Below, piece by piece: positions 16,786 through 24,288 of a stretch of DNA of 64,000 nucleotides (the first letter of the stretch is position 1; each line of letters begins with the position of its first letter). The DNA lies in assembly GCF_014982975.1 (NCBI RefSeq), contig NZ_JADCKL010000001.1:434001-498000 (forward strand), given 5' to 3'. Under the pieces are notes generated by a model. That model worked only from the letters and a program-made list of their open reading frames with translations. It did not search any database and was not told the DNA's origin. Source of the DNA: Claveliimonas monacensis. Lineage in GTDB: Bacteria > Bacillota > Clostridia > Lachnospirales > Lachnospiraceae. Both the position numbers and the translations under genes were made by a program.

Positions 16786-17445
16786 TTATTTTCTCTCTGA
16801 ACCGCCGCTGCCCTTTCTCTGATCCAGGCTGCGGACCGCCCAGGCGATAAACATGCCGCCGGCCAGATTTCCTGCCGTGACAAAGGCCAGTACCTTCAAG
16901 GCCTCCAGTCCATTGATCCCGAACTGGAGCCAGCAGCAGGACAGGTAAAACATGTCTGCCACAATATGCTCAAACCCGCAGAATACAAAGGCGGTGATAA
17001 AAAGCCACACATAGAAGATCTGGGCAAAAGAGCCGTTTTCATACCTGGCGCCGATGAGAACGGCAAAGGCCACAAAGAAGCCGCAGAACACAGCCAGAAT
17101 AAACAGACTCAAAGGCCCGTCCTGGAGTTTTGTCTCGCTGATCCTGGCAAGGGGTTCCCGGATGGTCTCCTTAAATCTCGTCCCCTGCACAGCGGCCGCC
17201 ACAGCCAGCGTCCCGATGCCGTTTCCCGCCCAGGCAATGGCCACATCTCCCCAGCCATATCTCCCGTCATACACCAGCAGAGGGCAGACCCTTGTCACAA
17301 GCATGTTGTGAAGATTAAGGACAAGGAGGATGCCCACCGCAAAAAAGAGACTGCTCACCAATGTATTGGGGATTGCAAGATAGGTCATGGCGCCCATGGA
17401 AATGAACACACCCGCCATGACACTATTCATCCATTTTTCTTTCAT
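16786..17445 (-). CDS. Formate/nitrite transporter family channel
   Basis: A 219-residue FNT channel with six hydrophobic segments. NLHNMLVTRVCPLLVYDGRYG, DVAIAWAGNGIGTLAVAAA, IFYVWLFITAFVFCGFEHIVADMFYL and FVTAGNLAGGMFIAWAV match the family, including the FEH motif whose histidine is the proton relay in FocA. It is somewhat shorter than FocA (about 285), lacking part of the N-terminus. Likely exports or imports formate, consistent with formate-THF ligase and fermentation genes in this window. Confidence 0.9.
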   Translation of the reverse strand: MKEKWMNSVMAGVFISMGAMTYLAIPNTLVSSLFFAVGILLVLNLHNMLVTRVCPLLVYDGRYGWGDVAIAWAGNGIGTLAVAAAVQGTRFKETIREPLARISETKLQDGPLSLFILAVFCGFFVAFAVLIGARYENGSFAQIFYVWLFITAFVFCGFEHIVADMFYLSCCWLQFGINGLEALKVLAFVTAGNLAGGMFIAWAVRSLDQRKGSGGSERK

Positions 17446-17475
17446 CTTATTTTCCTCTTTTGTTTTCTTTTCCTG

Positions 17476-18216
17476 TCAGTTCTTCTGTCCAAGAAGGATA
17501 TCTTTAAGCTTTATCATATCCATCTGCTCCAGAATATAGTCTGCCTCTGGCAAAGGCTCGTCCGGAGATATCTCGGTCCGCACGTAGACCGTGGCAAGCC
17601 CGGCCCGTTTCGCTCCCTCTATGTCGCAGGTCCCGTCATTTCCCGTCATAACCGCTGTCTCTCTGGCAATGCCGCAGGCAGAAAGAAGTGTCTCATAAAA
17701 AGCCAGGTCCGGCTTCTTGCAGCCCTGCTCCGACGAGATAAAAATGCCGTCAAAAAAGGGAGTGAGTCCCAGGGCCTGCATCTCATACTCTGTAAAAATC
17801 TTCTGGGCATTTGACAGAAGGTATATCTTCTTCCCATGTTCCCGCAGAGCCTGTAGCATCTCTTTTGTTCCCTCATAGAGCCGCAGGCGGTCCATGGAAA
17901 GGATGCGGAAAAACTGTCCCGCATGTCTCACAAGGGGCTCATCTGCCTGCACGCCCTTTACGCGGAACAGAGCCTCAAAGACATCCTCGATCTGTATCTC
18001 CGGGAACACCTCATGGGCATCTTTTCTGACTCCTCGTTTTCCTGCGCTCAGCTCTTCTGTCAGCCTGCCGTAAGCCTCCCGCAGCTCCCCAGGCGTGTAG
18101 AAAGCTCCGTAAAACGCATAGAAGAGAGCCAGTTTTTTCCACAGTTCTTCTTTCTTTTCGTCTGTGTGTATATCCACCAGCGTACCATACAGGTCAAAAA
18201 TACAGGTCTCGTACAT
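17476..18216 (-). CDS. HAD-family hydrolase
   Basis: A 246-residue haloacid-dehalogenase phosphatase of the YjjG/YfnB-like type. Motif I FDLYGTLVDIHTD, motif II KIYLLSNAQK, motif III GCKKPDLAFYE with catalytic lysine, and motif IV TGNDGTCDIEGAKRAGLATVYV are visible. The helical cap lies between residues about 20 and 90. Substrate likely a small phosphate ester, not determinable. It has a promoter at 18246-18274. Confidence 0.92.
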   Translation of the reverse strand: MYETCIFDLYGTLVDIHTDEKKEELWKKLALFYAFYGAFYTPGELREAYGRLTEELSAGKRGVRKDAHEVFPEIQIEDVFEALFRVKGVQADEPLVRHAGQFFRILSMDRLRLYEGTKEMLQALREHGKKIYLLSNAQKIFTEYEMQALGLTPFFDGIFISSEQGCKKPDLAFYETLLSACGIARETAVMTGNDGTCDIEGAKRAGLATVYVRTEISPDEPLPEADYILEQMDMIKLKDILLGQKN

Positions 18217-18245
18217 CTTAAGGCTCCTCTCGTTTTGTCTTATTT

Positions 18246-18274
18246 ATTATACCCTCAATTCACGGGATAGACAA
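18246..18274 (-). promoter_or_regulatory. Promoter of the HAD gene
   Basis: Minus strand TTGTCT (18274-18269), 17-base spacer and perfect TATAAT (18251-18246), about 30 bases before the start codon. Confidence 0.7.
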
Positions 18275-18315
18275 TATCACTCTCACGCAATTATCTTTTT
18301 TCCCGGATCCGCTGC

Positions 18316-18726
18316 CTAGCTTTCCATGGATACTGTCATATCCCGGATCTCTTCCCGTGAGACAGCGCTGCTCCCAAAGGGCCGCATGGCAAGCGCCATA
18401 AGCTTCATAGGATTATCATCTGCCGCAATGCGGTTTGATCCGATCTTTCCGCAGCGCAGACAGCGGTGTATGATGGCCCACTCTCCATTCTTTCTGACCC
18501 ACACGCCTATGGGCTCCATCCGCCCGTGACAGTCTGATGCCCGGTCTCCCGGCTCCCTGTCCAGATGCAGACTGTACAGGCAGTTGGGACAGTGATTTCT
18601 GTGGCTGCTTCCAGCTCCCGCAGGCACGACCGGCCACCCGCACACCTTGCACGTAAAAGGATCCATACAGGGATGCGTCCGGAAATATTTCTTGTCATAT
18701 TTTCGCTTTTTATTTTCTCTGTTCAT
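18316..18726 (-). CDS. RNHCP zinc-ribbon protein, copy 1
   Basis: A 136-residue protein with the RNHCP domain (name from the motif seen here as RNHCPNCLYSLHLD). Four CxxC knuckles are visible: CKVCG, CPNC, and CLRCG, plus a DCHGRMEPIGVWV segment, suggesting two zinc ribbons. Role unknown, nucleic-acid binding is plausible. It overlaps the second RNHCP gene by 17 bases and is 25-30% similar to it, so the pair arose by tandem duplication. Confidence 0.87.
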   Translation of the reverse strand: MNRENKKRKYDKKYFRTHPCMDPFTCKVCGWPVVPAGAGSSHRNHCPNCLYSLHLDREPGDRASDCHGRMEPIGVWVRKNGEWAIIHRCLRCGKIGSNRIAADDNPMKLMALAMRPFGSSAVSREEIRDMTVSMES

Positions 18727-19108
18727 TTTTCTTTTCTCCTTCTCTTCTTCTGAGCTCTCCTCGTCCGCCCATGATCCTTGTCAGCTCTTCCAGCCTCTCA
18801 ATGGGAAAAGGCGGTGAGGACAGAGGTCTGGAGGCAATGGACATCACTTTTATGAGATTGTCTTTCTCCGACATCTCCACAGTGGTCATCTCTCCGCAAA
18901 ACCGGCATCTCTCCACGATCTCCCAGGCATCGTTCTCTCTCACCCAGATCCCCACCGGCTCCAGTATACCGCCGCATGGCTCTCCCTCCTCGTCTGCACT
19001 GTGTATGCCTGACAGGCAGTTGGGGCAGTGATCCGGCCAGGGTTCTTTATCCTGTAAGTCTGATATCCAGCCACAGCAAGGACATCTGTATTCTTTTTCT
19101 TCTTTCAT
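18710..19108 (-). CDS. RNHCP zinc-ribbon protein, copy 2
   Basis: A 132-residue paralogue of the neighbouring protein. Knuckles CPCCGW, CPNCLSGIH and CRFCGE and the block GGILEPVGIWVREN align with copy 1, but the RNHCP signature has changed to PDHCPNCL. The C-terminus is basic (RGELRRREGEKKN). It is the promoter-proximal gene of the pair. The terminator 45 bases upstream of its start and the split leader beyond it (19153-19311 and 21660-21769) suggest control by attenuation, now disrupted by IS21. Confidence 0.82.
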   Translation of the reverse strand: MKEEKEYRCPCCGWISDLQDKEPWPDHCPNCLSGIHSADEEGEPCGGILEPVGIWVRENDAWEIVERCRFCGEMTTVEMSEKDNLIKVMSIASRPLSSPPFPIERLEELTRIMGGRGELRRREGEKKNEQRK

Positions 19109-19152
19109 GATCTTTCTCCTCTGATCTTATATTCTGCATCTTTTATGACCAC

Positions 19153-19184
19153 AAAAAAGGACAACCCTTCCATCCGGGTTATCC
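19153..19184 (-). terminator. Terminator/attenuator upstream of the RNHCP pair
   Basis: On the minus strand GGATAACCC (19184-19176) pairs with GGGTTGTCC (19167-19159), followed by six T (19158-19153). It stands in the leader, 45 bases before the RNHCP copy 2 start, not after a gene, so it looks like an attenuator. Its 3' arm is also complementary over 12 bases to a segment on the far side of the IS insertion (21681-21692). Confidence 0.8.
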
Positions 19185-19187
19185 GCA

Positions 19188-19284
19188 TATCTGTCCTGTT
19201 CTGTATCAGACTTTACTTTTCCACAGTAAATAGAACTGCCTTTTAATCAAAAGCCAGCCTGATGCCACTATCCGCAGACAGATA
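19188..19284 (-). ncRNA. Long imperfect hairpin in the RNHCP leader (possible structured RNA)
   Basis: On the minus strand GACAGATA/TATCTGTC arms at 19284-19277 and 19195-19188 enclose further nested pairs: ATCAG with CTGAT, and CTGgCTTTT with AAAAGgCAG. The result is a 97-base rod ending just before the terminator. I cannot assign it to a known RNA family. The total pre-insertion length from the complementary 5' segment to the terminator is about 190 bases. Confidence 0.4.
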
Positions 19285-19313
19285 CAACAAATAAACCCAT
19301 CTCCATAATATTA

Positions 19314-19413
19314 TTAGCGTCGGGTTAAAATAACCATCTAGTGTCAGGCTAAAATAGCCAATCCTAGTCAAAGTAAAAAAGCCATTACATACAGGTCTTC
19401 ATCCTCTTATACT
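19314..19413. repeat. IS21 left end: terminal inverted repeat and three spaced repeats
   Basis: Begins TTAGCGTCGGG and contains three AT-rich palindromic units spaced about 22-25 bases. These are the predicted IstA binding sites. Confidence 0.75.
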
Positions 19414-19447
19414 GATGATAAGCCAATGCATCAGAAAAGGAGGATTT

Positions 19448-20767
19448 ATGCACGAAGATGCTACATGTAATGACTTACAAAAAATCATAACACAAGCAAT
19501 CAACGAAATAAAGCAGGAACAAGGCGAAAATTTCAACCTTGCCAAAATTAATCTTGCAGAACTGGAACGCCGAACCGGGCTCAGCAGATCCAGGCTAAGG
19601 CACTTAAAAGAAAATAACTTTATTGTTACGCCACATGGGAGGACAGGACAAAAAGCAACAGCTACGGTTCTGACCGGATATAGCGGCATTATTGACGGAC
19701 TGCTCCGAAAAGGCGTCACGAATTCTTCTGTATGCTTTGAGCGGCTGCAGGAAGCTGGATATACCGGTGGGTTAACAACCGTAAAAACTTATATCGCTGA
19801 TCACCGGGATCTTGTCCCGCCCAAGCGTCAGCTCGTTGCCCCTCAGGGGAACCGGGGACGCAGATATCAAACTTCCCCTGGGGAATCCTATCAGATGGAC
19901 TGGGGCTTTGTCCAGGTAGATACAAATACCGATGCTTCCTATAAGGTCGCATGTTTTGCTATGATCTGCCATCATTGCGGGGAAAGATACATTGAATTCT
20001 TCCCCAATGCCAGACAGGAAAATCTTTTCATAGGGATGATCCATGCTTTTACTTATATGGGAATCCCGCACTATATACTGACAGACAACATGAAAAGTGT
20101 CGTGATCCGGCGTGATCCAGAGGGACATCCTATCTGGCAGAAAGATTATAAAGTGTTCATGGAAACGATCGGTTTCCAGACGAAGCTCTGTAAACCAAGG
20201 CATCCTTTCACCAAAGGAAAGGTGGAGCGCCTGATCCGCTTCGTAAAAGATAACTTCCTTGCTGGCAGAGTTTTTGGCACGATTACCGAATTAAATCTGG
20301 AAGCCATCGGATGGTGCAACCGCCAGAACTGCATATACCATAAAGCGGTGGACTGTATCCCCTGTGAAAAGCATCAGGAAGACTGCATGGCTGTTGCTTC
20401 CGTATTAACAAAAACACAGGCACTTGCTTTCTATCTCTGTCCGGAAAGAAAAATTTCTTTCGATGGATTTGTCCATTATGAAGGGCGGCGCTTCGGCGTC
20501 CCGTACTGGTACACCCAGAAGACCTGCAGGATCCGGAGAGATTCCTTTACCCTCTATATCTACGCATCCGATCTCAGCAAAGTCCTGACCACCCATGATG
20601 TTACCTGGATGAGAAGAGACAGTTTCTGCCGGGATCAGTATGTGACAGAACAGCCGGAAGAAGTCCCATCAATGCCAGTCAAAACCCGGATCTTTCAGAT
20701 AGAGCCACCCAAACAGCACTCCGGATTTGAAAAATTCAACTTTGAGGAGGGCCTGTGGGATGAATGA
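19448..20767 (+). CDS. istA: IS21 transposase IstA
   Basis: A 439-residue DDE transposase. An N-terminal helix-turn-helix (NLAELERRTGLSRSRLRHLK, residues about 35-55) is followed by the catalytic core: first Asp in YQMDWGFVQVD, second Asp in YILTDNMKSVV, and Glu in TKGKVERLIRFVKDNF. The C-terminal part is basic and aromatic, as in the family. Start ATG 19448 follows AAAGGAGG by 4 bases. It overlaps istB by 8 bases (ATGAATGA), indicating coupled translation. Confidence 0.95.
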   Translation: MHEDATCNDLQKIITQAINEIKQEQGENFNLAKINLAELERRTGLSRSRLRHLKENNFIVTPHGRTGQKATATVLTGYSGIIDGLLRKGVTNSSVCFERLQEAGYTGGLTTVKTYIADHRDLVPPKRQLVAPQGNRGRRYQTSPGESYQMDWGFVQVDTNTDASYKVACFAMICHHCGERYIEFFPNARQENLFIGMIHAFTYMGIPHYILTDNMKSVVIRRDPEGHPIWQKDYKVFMETIGFQTKLCKPRHPFTKGKVERLIRFVKDNFLAGRVFGTITELNLEAIGWCNRQNCIYHKAVDCIPCEKHQEDCMAVASVLTKTQALAFYLCPERKISFDGFVHYEGRRFGVPYWYTQKTCRIRRDSFTLYIYASDLSKVLTTHDVTWMRRDSFCRDQYVTEQPEEVPSMPVKTRIFQIEPPKQHSGFEKFNFEEGLWDE

Positions 20768-21563
20768 ATCAATACTTGAAAGAATCCAGTCCAGTGCAAA
20801 GGCACTGAAGATCGATCTTTATACAGCAGAACTGGCCAACTATGCCGATGAAAAAGAACTTACGCCGGAAGCTCTGGAGGCAGTCTGCGGAGTTTTTGAA
20901 TACCTGGAGCAGAAAAAATATGACTCCATGGTCCACACAATGCTAAAACTGAGCAAGCTTCCTATGAATGAGCCGAAAACCTTTGAAAGATTTGATTTCA
21001 GCCGGCTCCATGGAAAGCATGTGCAGTCACTGAAGAACCTCTCTTCTCTGTCCGCTCTGTATGCAGGAAAAAATCTGGCATTTATTGGGCCGCAGGGTGT
21101 AGGCAAAACTCATCTGGCCATGGCTTTTGGGCGGGAATGCTGCCTGAAAGGATATAAGACTTATTTCTTAAGGGCAAGCGAACTCAACCAAAAGTTGACG
21201 GATGCAAGGAAACACGGCCGGGAGGGGGCTGTCATCAACGGGCTGGTAAAGCCTTCCTGCCTGATCATTGATGAGATTGGCAGGTGTGTGTTCGATAAAG
21301 AGAACACCCGTATGTTCTTTGATGTGATTGACCGCCGCTATAATAAAGATGGTCCCAGCACCATGATTTTTACCAGCAACAAAACACCAAACCAGTGGGG
21401 CGAATATTTCAGCGAAGATGATACGCTGCTTTGTTCTTTAGACCGGGTTTTTGATGACGCCACTGTATTTATGATCAAAGGTGACAGTTACCGGGGACGC
21501 AAGCTGGAAACACTTGGTCTTGAGGCTGGTATCGCAAAACATACGGAGTATAAAAATGCGTAA
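20760..21563 (+). CDS. istB: IS21 helper ATPase IstB
   Basis: A 267-residue AAA+ ATPase related to DnaC that selects target DNA for IstA. Walker A is GPQGVGKTHLAMAFG (about residue 110), Walker B is CLIIDEIGR, with the family's KTYFLRASELNQKL and DRRYNKDGPSTMIFTSN (sensor I). Length is a little above the usual 250. Start is inside the end of istA, 8-base overlap, with GGAGGG 7 bases upstream. Confidence 0.95.
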   Translation: MNESILERIQSSAKALKIDLYTAELANYADEKELTPEALEAVCGVFEYLEQKKYDSMVHTMLKLSKLPMNEPKTFERFDFSRLHGKHVQSLKNLSSLSALYAGKNLAFIGPQGVGKTHLAMAFGRECCLKGYKTYFLRASELNQKLTDARKHGREGAVINGLVKPSCLIIDEIGRCVFDKENTRMFFDVIDRRYNKDGPSTMIFTSNKTPNQWGEYFSEDDTLLCSLDRVFDDATVFMIKGDSYRGRKLETLGLEAGIAKHTEYKNA

Positions 21564-21658
21564 CTGTTAATAACATACATGATGCATTGGCGATTTTAAA
21601 TTGACTGAGATTGGCGTTTTTAATCCGACTCTGAATGGCGAAAATCGCCCGACGCTAA
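21564..21658. repeat. IS21 right end: three spaced repeats and terminal inverted repeat
   Basis: Three units ending in GCGTCGGG on the complementary strand, with inner palindrome GGCGAAAATCGCC (21638-21650). It mirrors the left end. Confidence 0.75.
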
Positions 21659-21680
21659 CAATATAGATGAGACAAAATCC

Positions 21681-21769
21681 GTTGTCCTTTTTATTAGCGA
21701 ATAGCCGACATCAAGCCACCTCCTTTATTTTGCTTTTTCCATCATAGCACAGCGCTCCTCCACGCACAA
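21681..21769 (-). promoter_or_regulatory. Promoter and leader start of the IS-interrupted RNHCP transcript
   Basis: On the minus strand TTGTGC (21769-21764) and TATGAT (21746-21741) with a 17-base spacer form a good sigmaA promoter directed at the RNHCP genes. The leader then carries AAAGGAGG, 6 bases before a five-codon open frame (ATG TCG GCT ATT CGC TAA, 21708-21691), and next AAAAAGGACAAC (21692-21681), complementary to the terminator arm at 19153-19167. The IS21 insertion lies 21-22 bases further on. Confidence 0.6.
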
Positions 21770-21871
21770 GCCCTGATTTTTCTTATTTTCCTCCCGGAAA
21801 TCACAGATTGATCATATTTTCCCTGTAAAATAATAAAAGACATTTTTAACGAAACGAGGTAAGAGTACACA

Positions 21872-22408
21872 ATGAAAAAAGAAAATCGAAAAATGGCACA
21901 GCAGCGCAGAGCACAGGAACGCCGCAAAAAAGAACGCATACGCAAGCTCAAAAAATTTCTCACCATAGCAGTTCCCTGCCTTGCCGTCATCCTTCTCATT
22001 GCAGCCATCGCCCTATCTTCCCGCTCATCCGGGGATGACTCATCTTCCGGCACAACCGCAGAAGACACTTCCGGCACAGACACAGCGGACACCAGCAGCG
22101 ATGAGACGGGCAGCACCTCCTACTCAACTGACACATCACTCACTGTAGAGAATGGTGACACAGTCAACATTGACTATGTGGGAACGGTGGACGGTGTGGA
22201 ATTTGAAGGCGGAAGCACAGACGGCGCAGGCACAGACCTGGTGATCGGCTCCGGCTCCTACATTGACGGCTTTGAAGACCAGCTCATCGGTGCCCATCCG
22301 GGCGACACAGTGGAAGTCAATGTCACCTTCCCCGAGGACTACGGCGTAGAGGATCTGAACGGAAAGGCTGCTGTGTTCACGGTGACTGTCAACGGGATTT
22401 ACGAATAA
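21872..22408 (+). CDS. Membrane-anchored FKBP-type peptidyl-prolyl isomerase
   Basis: A 178-residue protein. A very basic cytoplasmic N-terminus (residues 1-30) precedes one membrane anchor ([20 protein letters not shown], about 30-49), a Ser/Thr/Asp-rich extracytoplasmic linker (50-90) and an FKBP domain ([55 protein letters not shown]). It would fold exported proteins. A promoter-like TTGATC with TAATAA lies upstream. It is the only plus-strand core gene between 2 and 63 kb, and a bidirectional terminator follows. Confidence 0.9.
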   Translation: MKKENRKMAQQRRAQERRKKERIRKLKKFLTIAVPCLAVILLIAAIALSSRSSGDDSSSGTTAEDTSGTDTADTSSDETGSTSYSTDTSLTVENGDTVNIDYVGTVDGVEFEGGSTDGAGTDLVIGSGSYIDGFEDQLIGAHPGDTVEVNVTFPEDYGVEDLNGKAAVFTVTVNGIYE

Positions 22409-22419
22409 TCACACTTTTT

Positions 22420-22466
22420 AAAAGCCATATACCACCGTATTTTCCTATGCCTGGTATATGGCTTTT
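22420..22466. terminator. Bidirectional terminator
   Basis: AAAAGCCATATACCA (22420-22434) pairs perfectly with TGGTATATGGCTTTT (22452-22466). It serves the FKBP gene from the left and the coiled-coil gene from the right. Confidence 0.92.
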
Positions 22467-22493
22467 ATATCCTGCTTTTGACGAACTCCTTCT

Positions 22494-23471
22494 TTATGGC
22501 TGCTCTGGCAGGGTGCTTTTCTCCTGCTCACCCGCATGCAGCACAACCTGCTCCAGTTTCTGTGCCAGGTTCTCCTGCCTGGCACCACAAGCCTCCATCA
22601 CCCGAATAAGGCTATCCATGGCATTCCCAATCCGTCCTCTGGTCCGGCGTGCCCGGTCCAGCCCTTCTTTGATTTTGTCGTGGACGACCCAGTCAACAAG
22701 GAGACCGTCAAAGAAGTAGTCGGCAAAGGTGAGGAAACCTCCCAGATTTATCTGGATATCTCCGGAAATCTCCTCTTTCACGTCAGCCAGTTCTGTCCGA
22801 AAGCCCCGCAGGGCTCCCTGGAGTTCCTTTGTCATTTCCTGTATCTCATTCAGCCCGTTGTATTTCACAACATCTGTCAGAATACTCCCTCCGATCAGGT
22901 CAACTGTACTCCATCCCTTTACATGCTCCAGTTTATCCACCACCTGCTCCGCAATGTCGTAAGCCTTCTGTCCTGCTTCCAGAGCCTCCCTCACTTCTCT
23001 TTGCTGGTTTTCCAGGAACGCAAGCCGCTGCTCCAGCTCCAGGATCCTGGCCGCTGCACCGTCTCCTCGCTTTTTGATCTGTTTCTTTTTTTCTTCCAGC
23101 AGCCGGTCATACTCTTCCCTGGCCTTCTGAATCTGGGAGAGAGCTCTTTCGCAATGATCAATATCCGCCTTTACCGCCTGCAGCTCGCCATATGCCGCAT
23201 CAAATTTCAAGGCAGCAGCCCGGGCCTCCTCCTCTTCTTTGGAAAGCTTCCCTTCCGCCCTGCCGGAAACCCTGTAAAAGAATGCCGCCAGGCTTCTCCC
23301 GTTCAGCCTGTCCACATCCTCCTGCTCGTCCAGCATGATCTTTTCAAGCTCCGCAGTCCGCTCTTCCAGTTCTTTCTGCTGTTCCAGAAGATCTGCATAT
23401 TTTGCATCCAGCCTCTTTTTCTCCATGATCTTCTGCTGCAGACGCTGCAGATCACTGTCATAGTAATTCAT
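22494..23471 (-). CDS. Coiled-coil protein of unknown function
   Basis: A 325-residue cytoplasmic protein with no signal or membrane segment. Residues 1-60 and about 95-190 are strongly predicted coiled coils rich in E, K, L, Q (for example KKRLDAKYADLLEQQKELEE). The middle holds the conserved-looking WSTVDLIGGSILTDVVKYN, and the C-terminal third is again helical (DYFFDGLLVDWVVHDKIKEG). I do not recognise a named family. It ends 28 bases before a bidirectional terminator. Confidence 0.7.
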   Translation of the reverse strand: MNYYDSDLQRLQQKIMEKKRLDAKYADLLEQQKELEERTAELEKIMLDEQEDVDRLNGRSLAAFFYRVSGRAEGKLSKEEEEARAAALKFDAAYGELQAVKADIDHCERALSQIQKAREEYDRLLEEKKKQIKKRGDGAAARILELEQRLAFLENQQREVREALEAGQKAYDIAEQVVDKLEHVKGWSTVDLIGGSILTDVVKYNGLNEIQEMTKELQGALRGFRTELADVKEEISGDIQINLGGFLTFADYFFDGLLVDWVVHDKIKEGLDRARRTRGRIGNAMDSLIRVMEACGARQENLAQKLEQVVLHAGEQEKSTLPEQP

Positions 23472-23497
23472 ATCCGCCCCTCCTTTATTTTATCTTT

Positions 23498-23650
23498 TCA
23501 TTCTTTTTTCCCGCTTATCACGCATCCAAATGCAACTCCAAGCGCAAGCCCCAGTGCTAGATTGTCTGTCAGCAGCCCGAAAACAAGGCCCAGACTGATC
23601 CCAATTGCAATGCCGCTGTCAGAATTTTTGTTTTCATCCATTTTCTTCAT
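23498..23650 (-). CDS. Small glycine-zipper membrane protein
   Basis: A 50-residue open frame with a good start: GGAG lies 8 bases upstream of ATG 23650. The protein begins MKKMDENKNSDSGIAIGISL and continues with GLVFGLLTDNLALGLALGVA before a short basic end. The spaced glycines and two hydrophobic stretches suggest a small membrane protein. It lies 27 bases upstream of the coiled-coil gene and is probably co-transcribed. Function unknown. Confidence 0.65.
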   Translation of the reverse strand: MKKMDENKNSDSGIAIGISLGLVFGLLTDNLALGLALGVAFGCVISGKKE

Positions 23651-23688
23651 CGTGCAATCTCCTATATTCTCTTTACAGGTCCATCCGG

Positions 23689-24259
23689 TCAGCAGTCTGC
23701 TCCGGAGCCGCCGGACACTGCTTTCACATAGGTTATGAATCCCTGCTCGTACTCCTCCGGATATACCACGCCAAGACTCTCTGCCACCAGAACTGCCGTT
23801 TCGCGAAACAGACGGCAGGAAGCGTCCATGGACTTCCAGAAATGCGCATAGCTGCTGTCAGGGAACGTCTGCTGGTATAGCCGGTAGATCGTTTCCGGAA
23901 GATACCGTTTAAAATATTTATTCTGCTTGCCGCAGAAGACCGAATAGTCTGTCCTGCTCCCTATATACCACCCCAGCATAATTTCAAGCATATGGTGGGG
24001 CTGCGCATAAACGGTCTCCGTATCCAAACACATCATCCTGCTCCTGCTTCAGAATGACCTTGCCAAAGGGATCCATCCACGACAGATCCGCGCGGAAACT
24101 TTCCGTCTCCTTCACCACATACATAATATCAAAATCCTGATAAATGTCCCTGGGAGCATTGGGGTTTGCCCTTGATCCTTTCAGATACGCCGCCAGCACA
24201 CGGTCGTCGGACCTGGCAGTGTTGATAATGATATGAAACATTTCTTTCTCTGTGCGCAT
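23689..24259 (-). pseudogene. Aminoglycoside 6-adenylyltransferase (ANT(6)-like) remnant
   Basis: Two frames together spell parts of a streptomycin adenylyltransferase. From ATG 24259: MRTEKEMFHIIINTARSDDR, AAYLKGSRANPNAPRD, IYQDFDIMYVV (nucleotidyltransferase GSR and DxD motifs). After about codon 80 the frame is lost; a second frame continues with MLEIMLGWYIGSRTDYSVFC, YFKRYLPETIYRLY and VLVAESLGVVYPEEYEQGF. A normal enzyme has about 285-300 residues, here about 95 middle residues are missing. Non-functional. It marks the left part of the accessory island. Confidence 0.85.
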
Positions 24260-24288
24260 ATGTTCTTTCCTCACTTACAGCTCATCTG

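Larger units (their letters stand above)
19312..21659 (+). mobile_element. IS21-family insertion sequence, complete
   Basis: An element of about 2.35 kb with istA and istB in the standard overlapping arrangement. Ends share the inverted repeat TTAGCGTCGGG (19314-19324 left, complement at 21648-21658 right). Each end carries three spaced repeats of about 24 bases, as is usual for IS21 transposase binding: left copies contain GGTTAAAATAACCA, GGCTAAAATAGCCA and AGTAAAAAAGCCA; right copies contain GGCGATTTTCGCC and two diverged forms. A possible 5-base target duplication AATAT flanks it (19307-19311 and 21660-21664). Both genes appear intact, so it may still be active. Confidence 0.92.
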
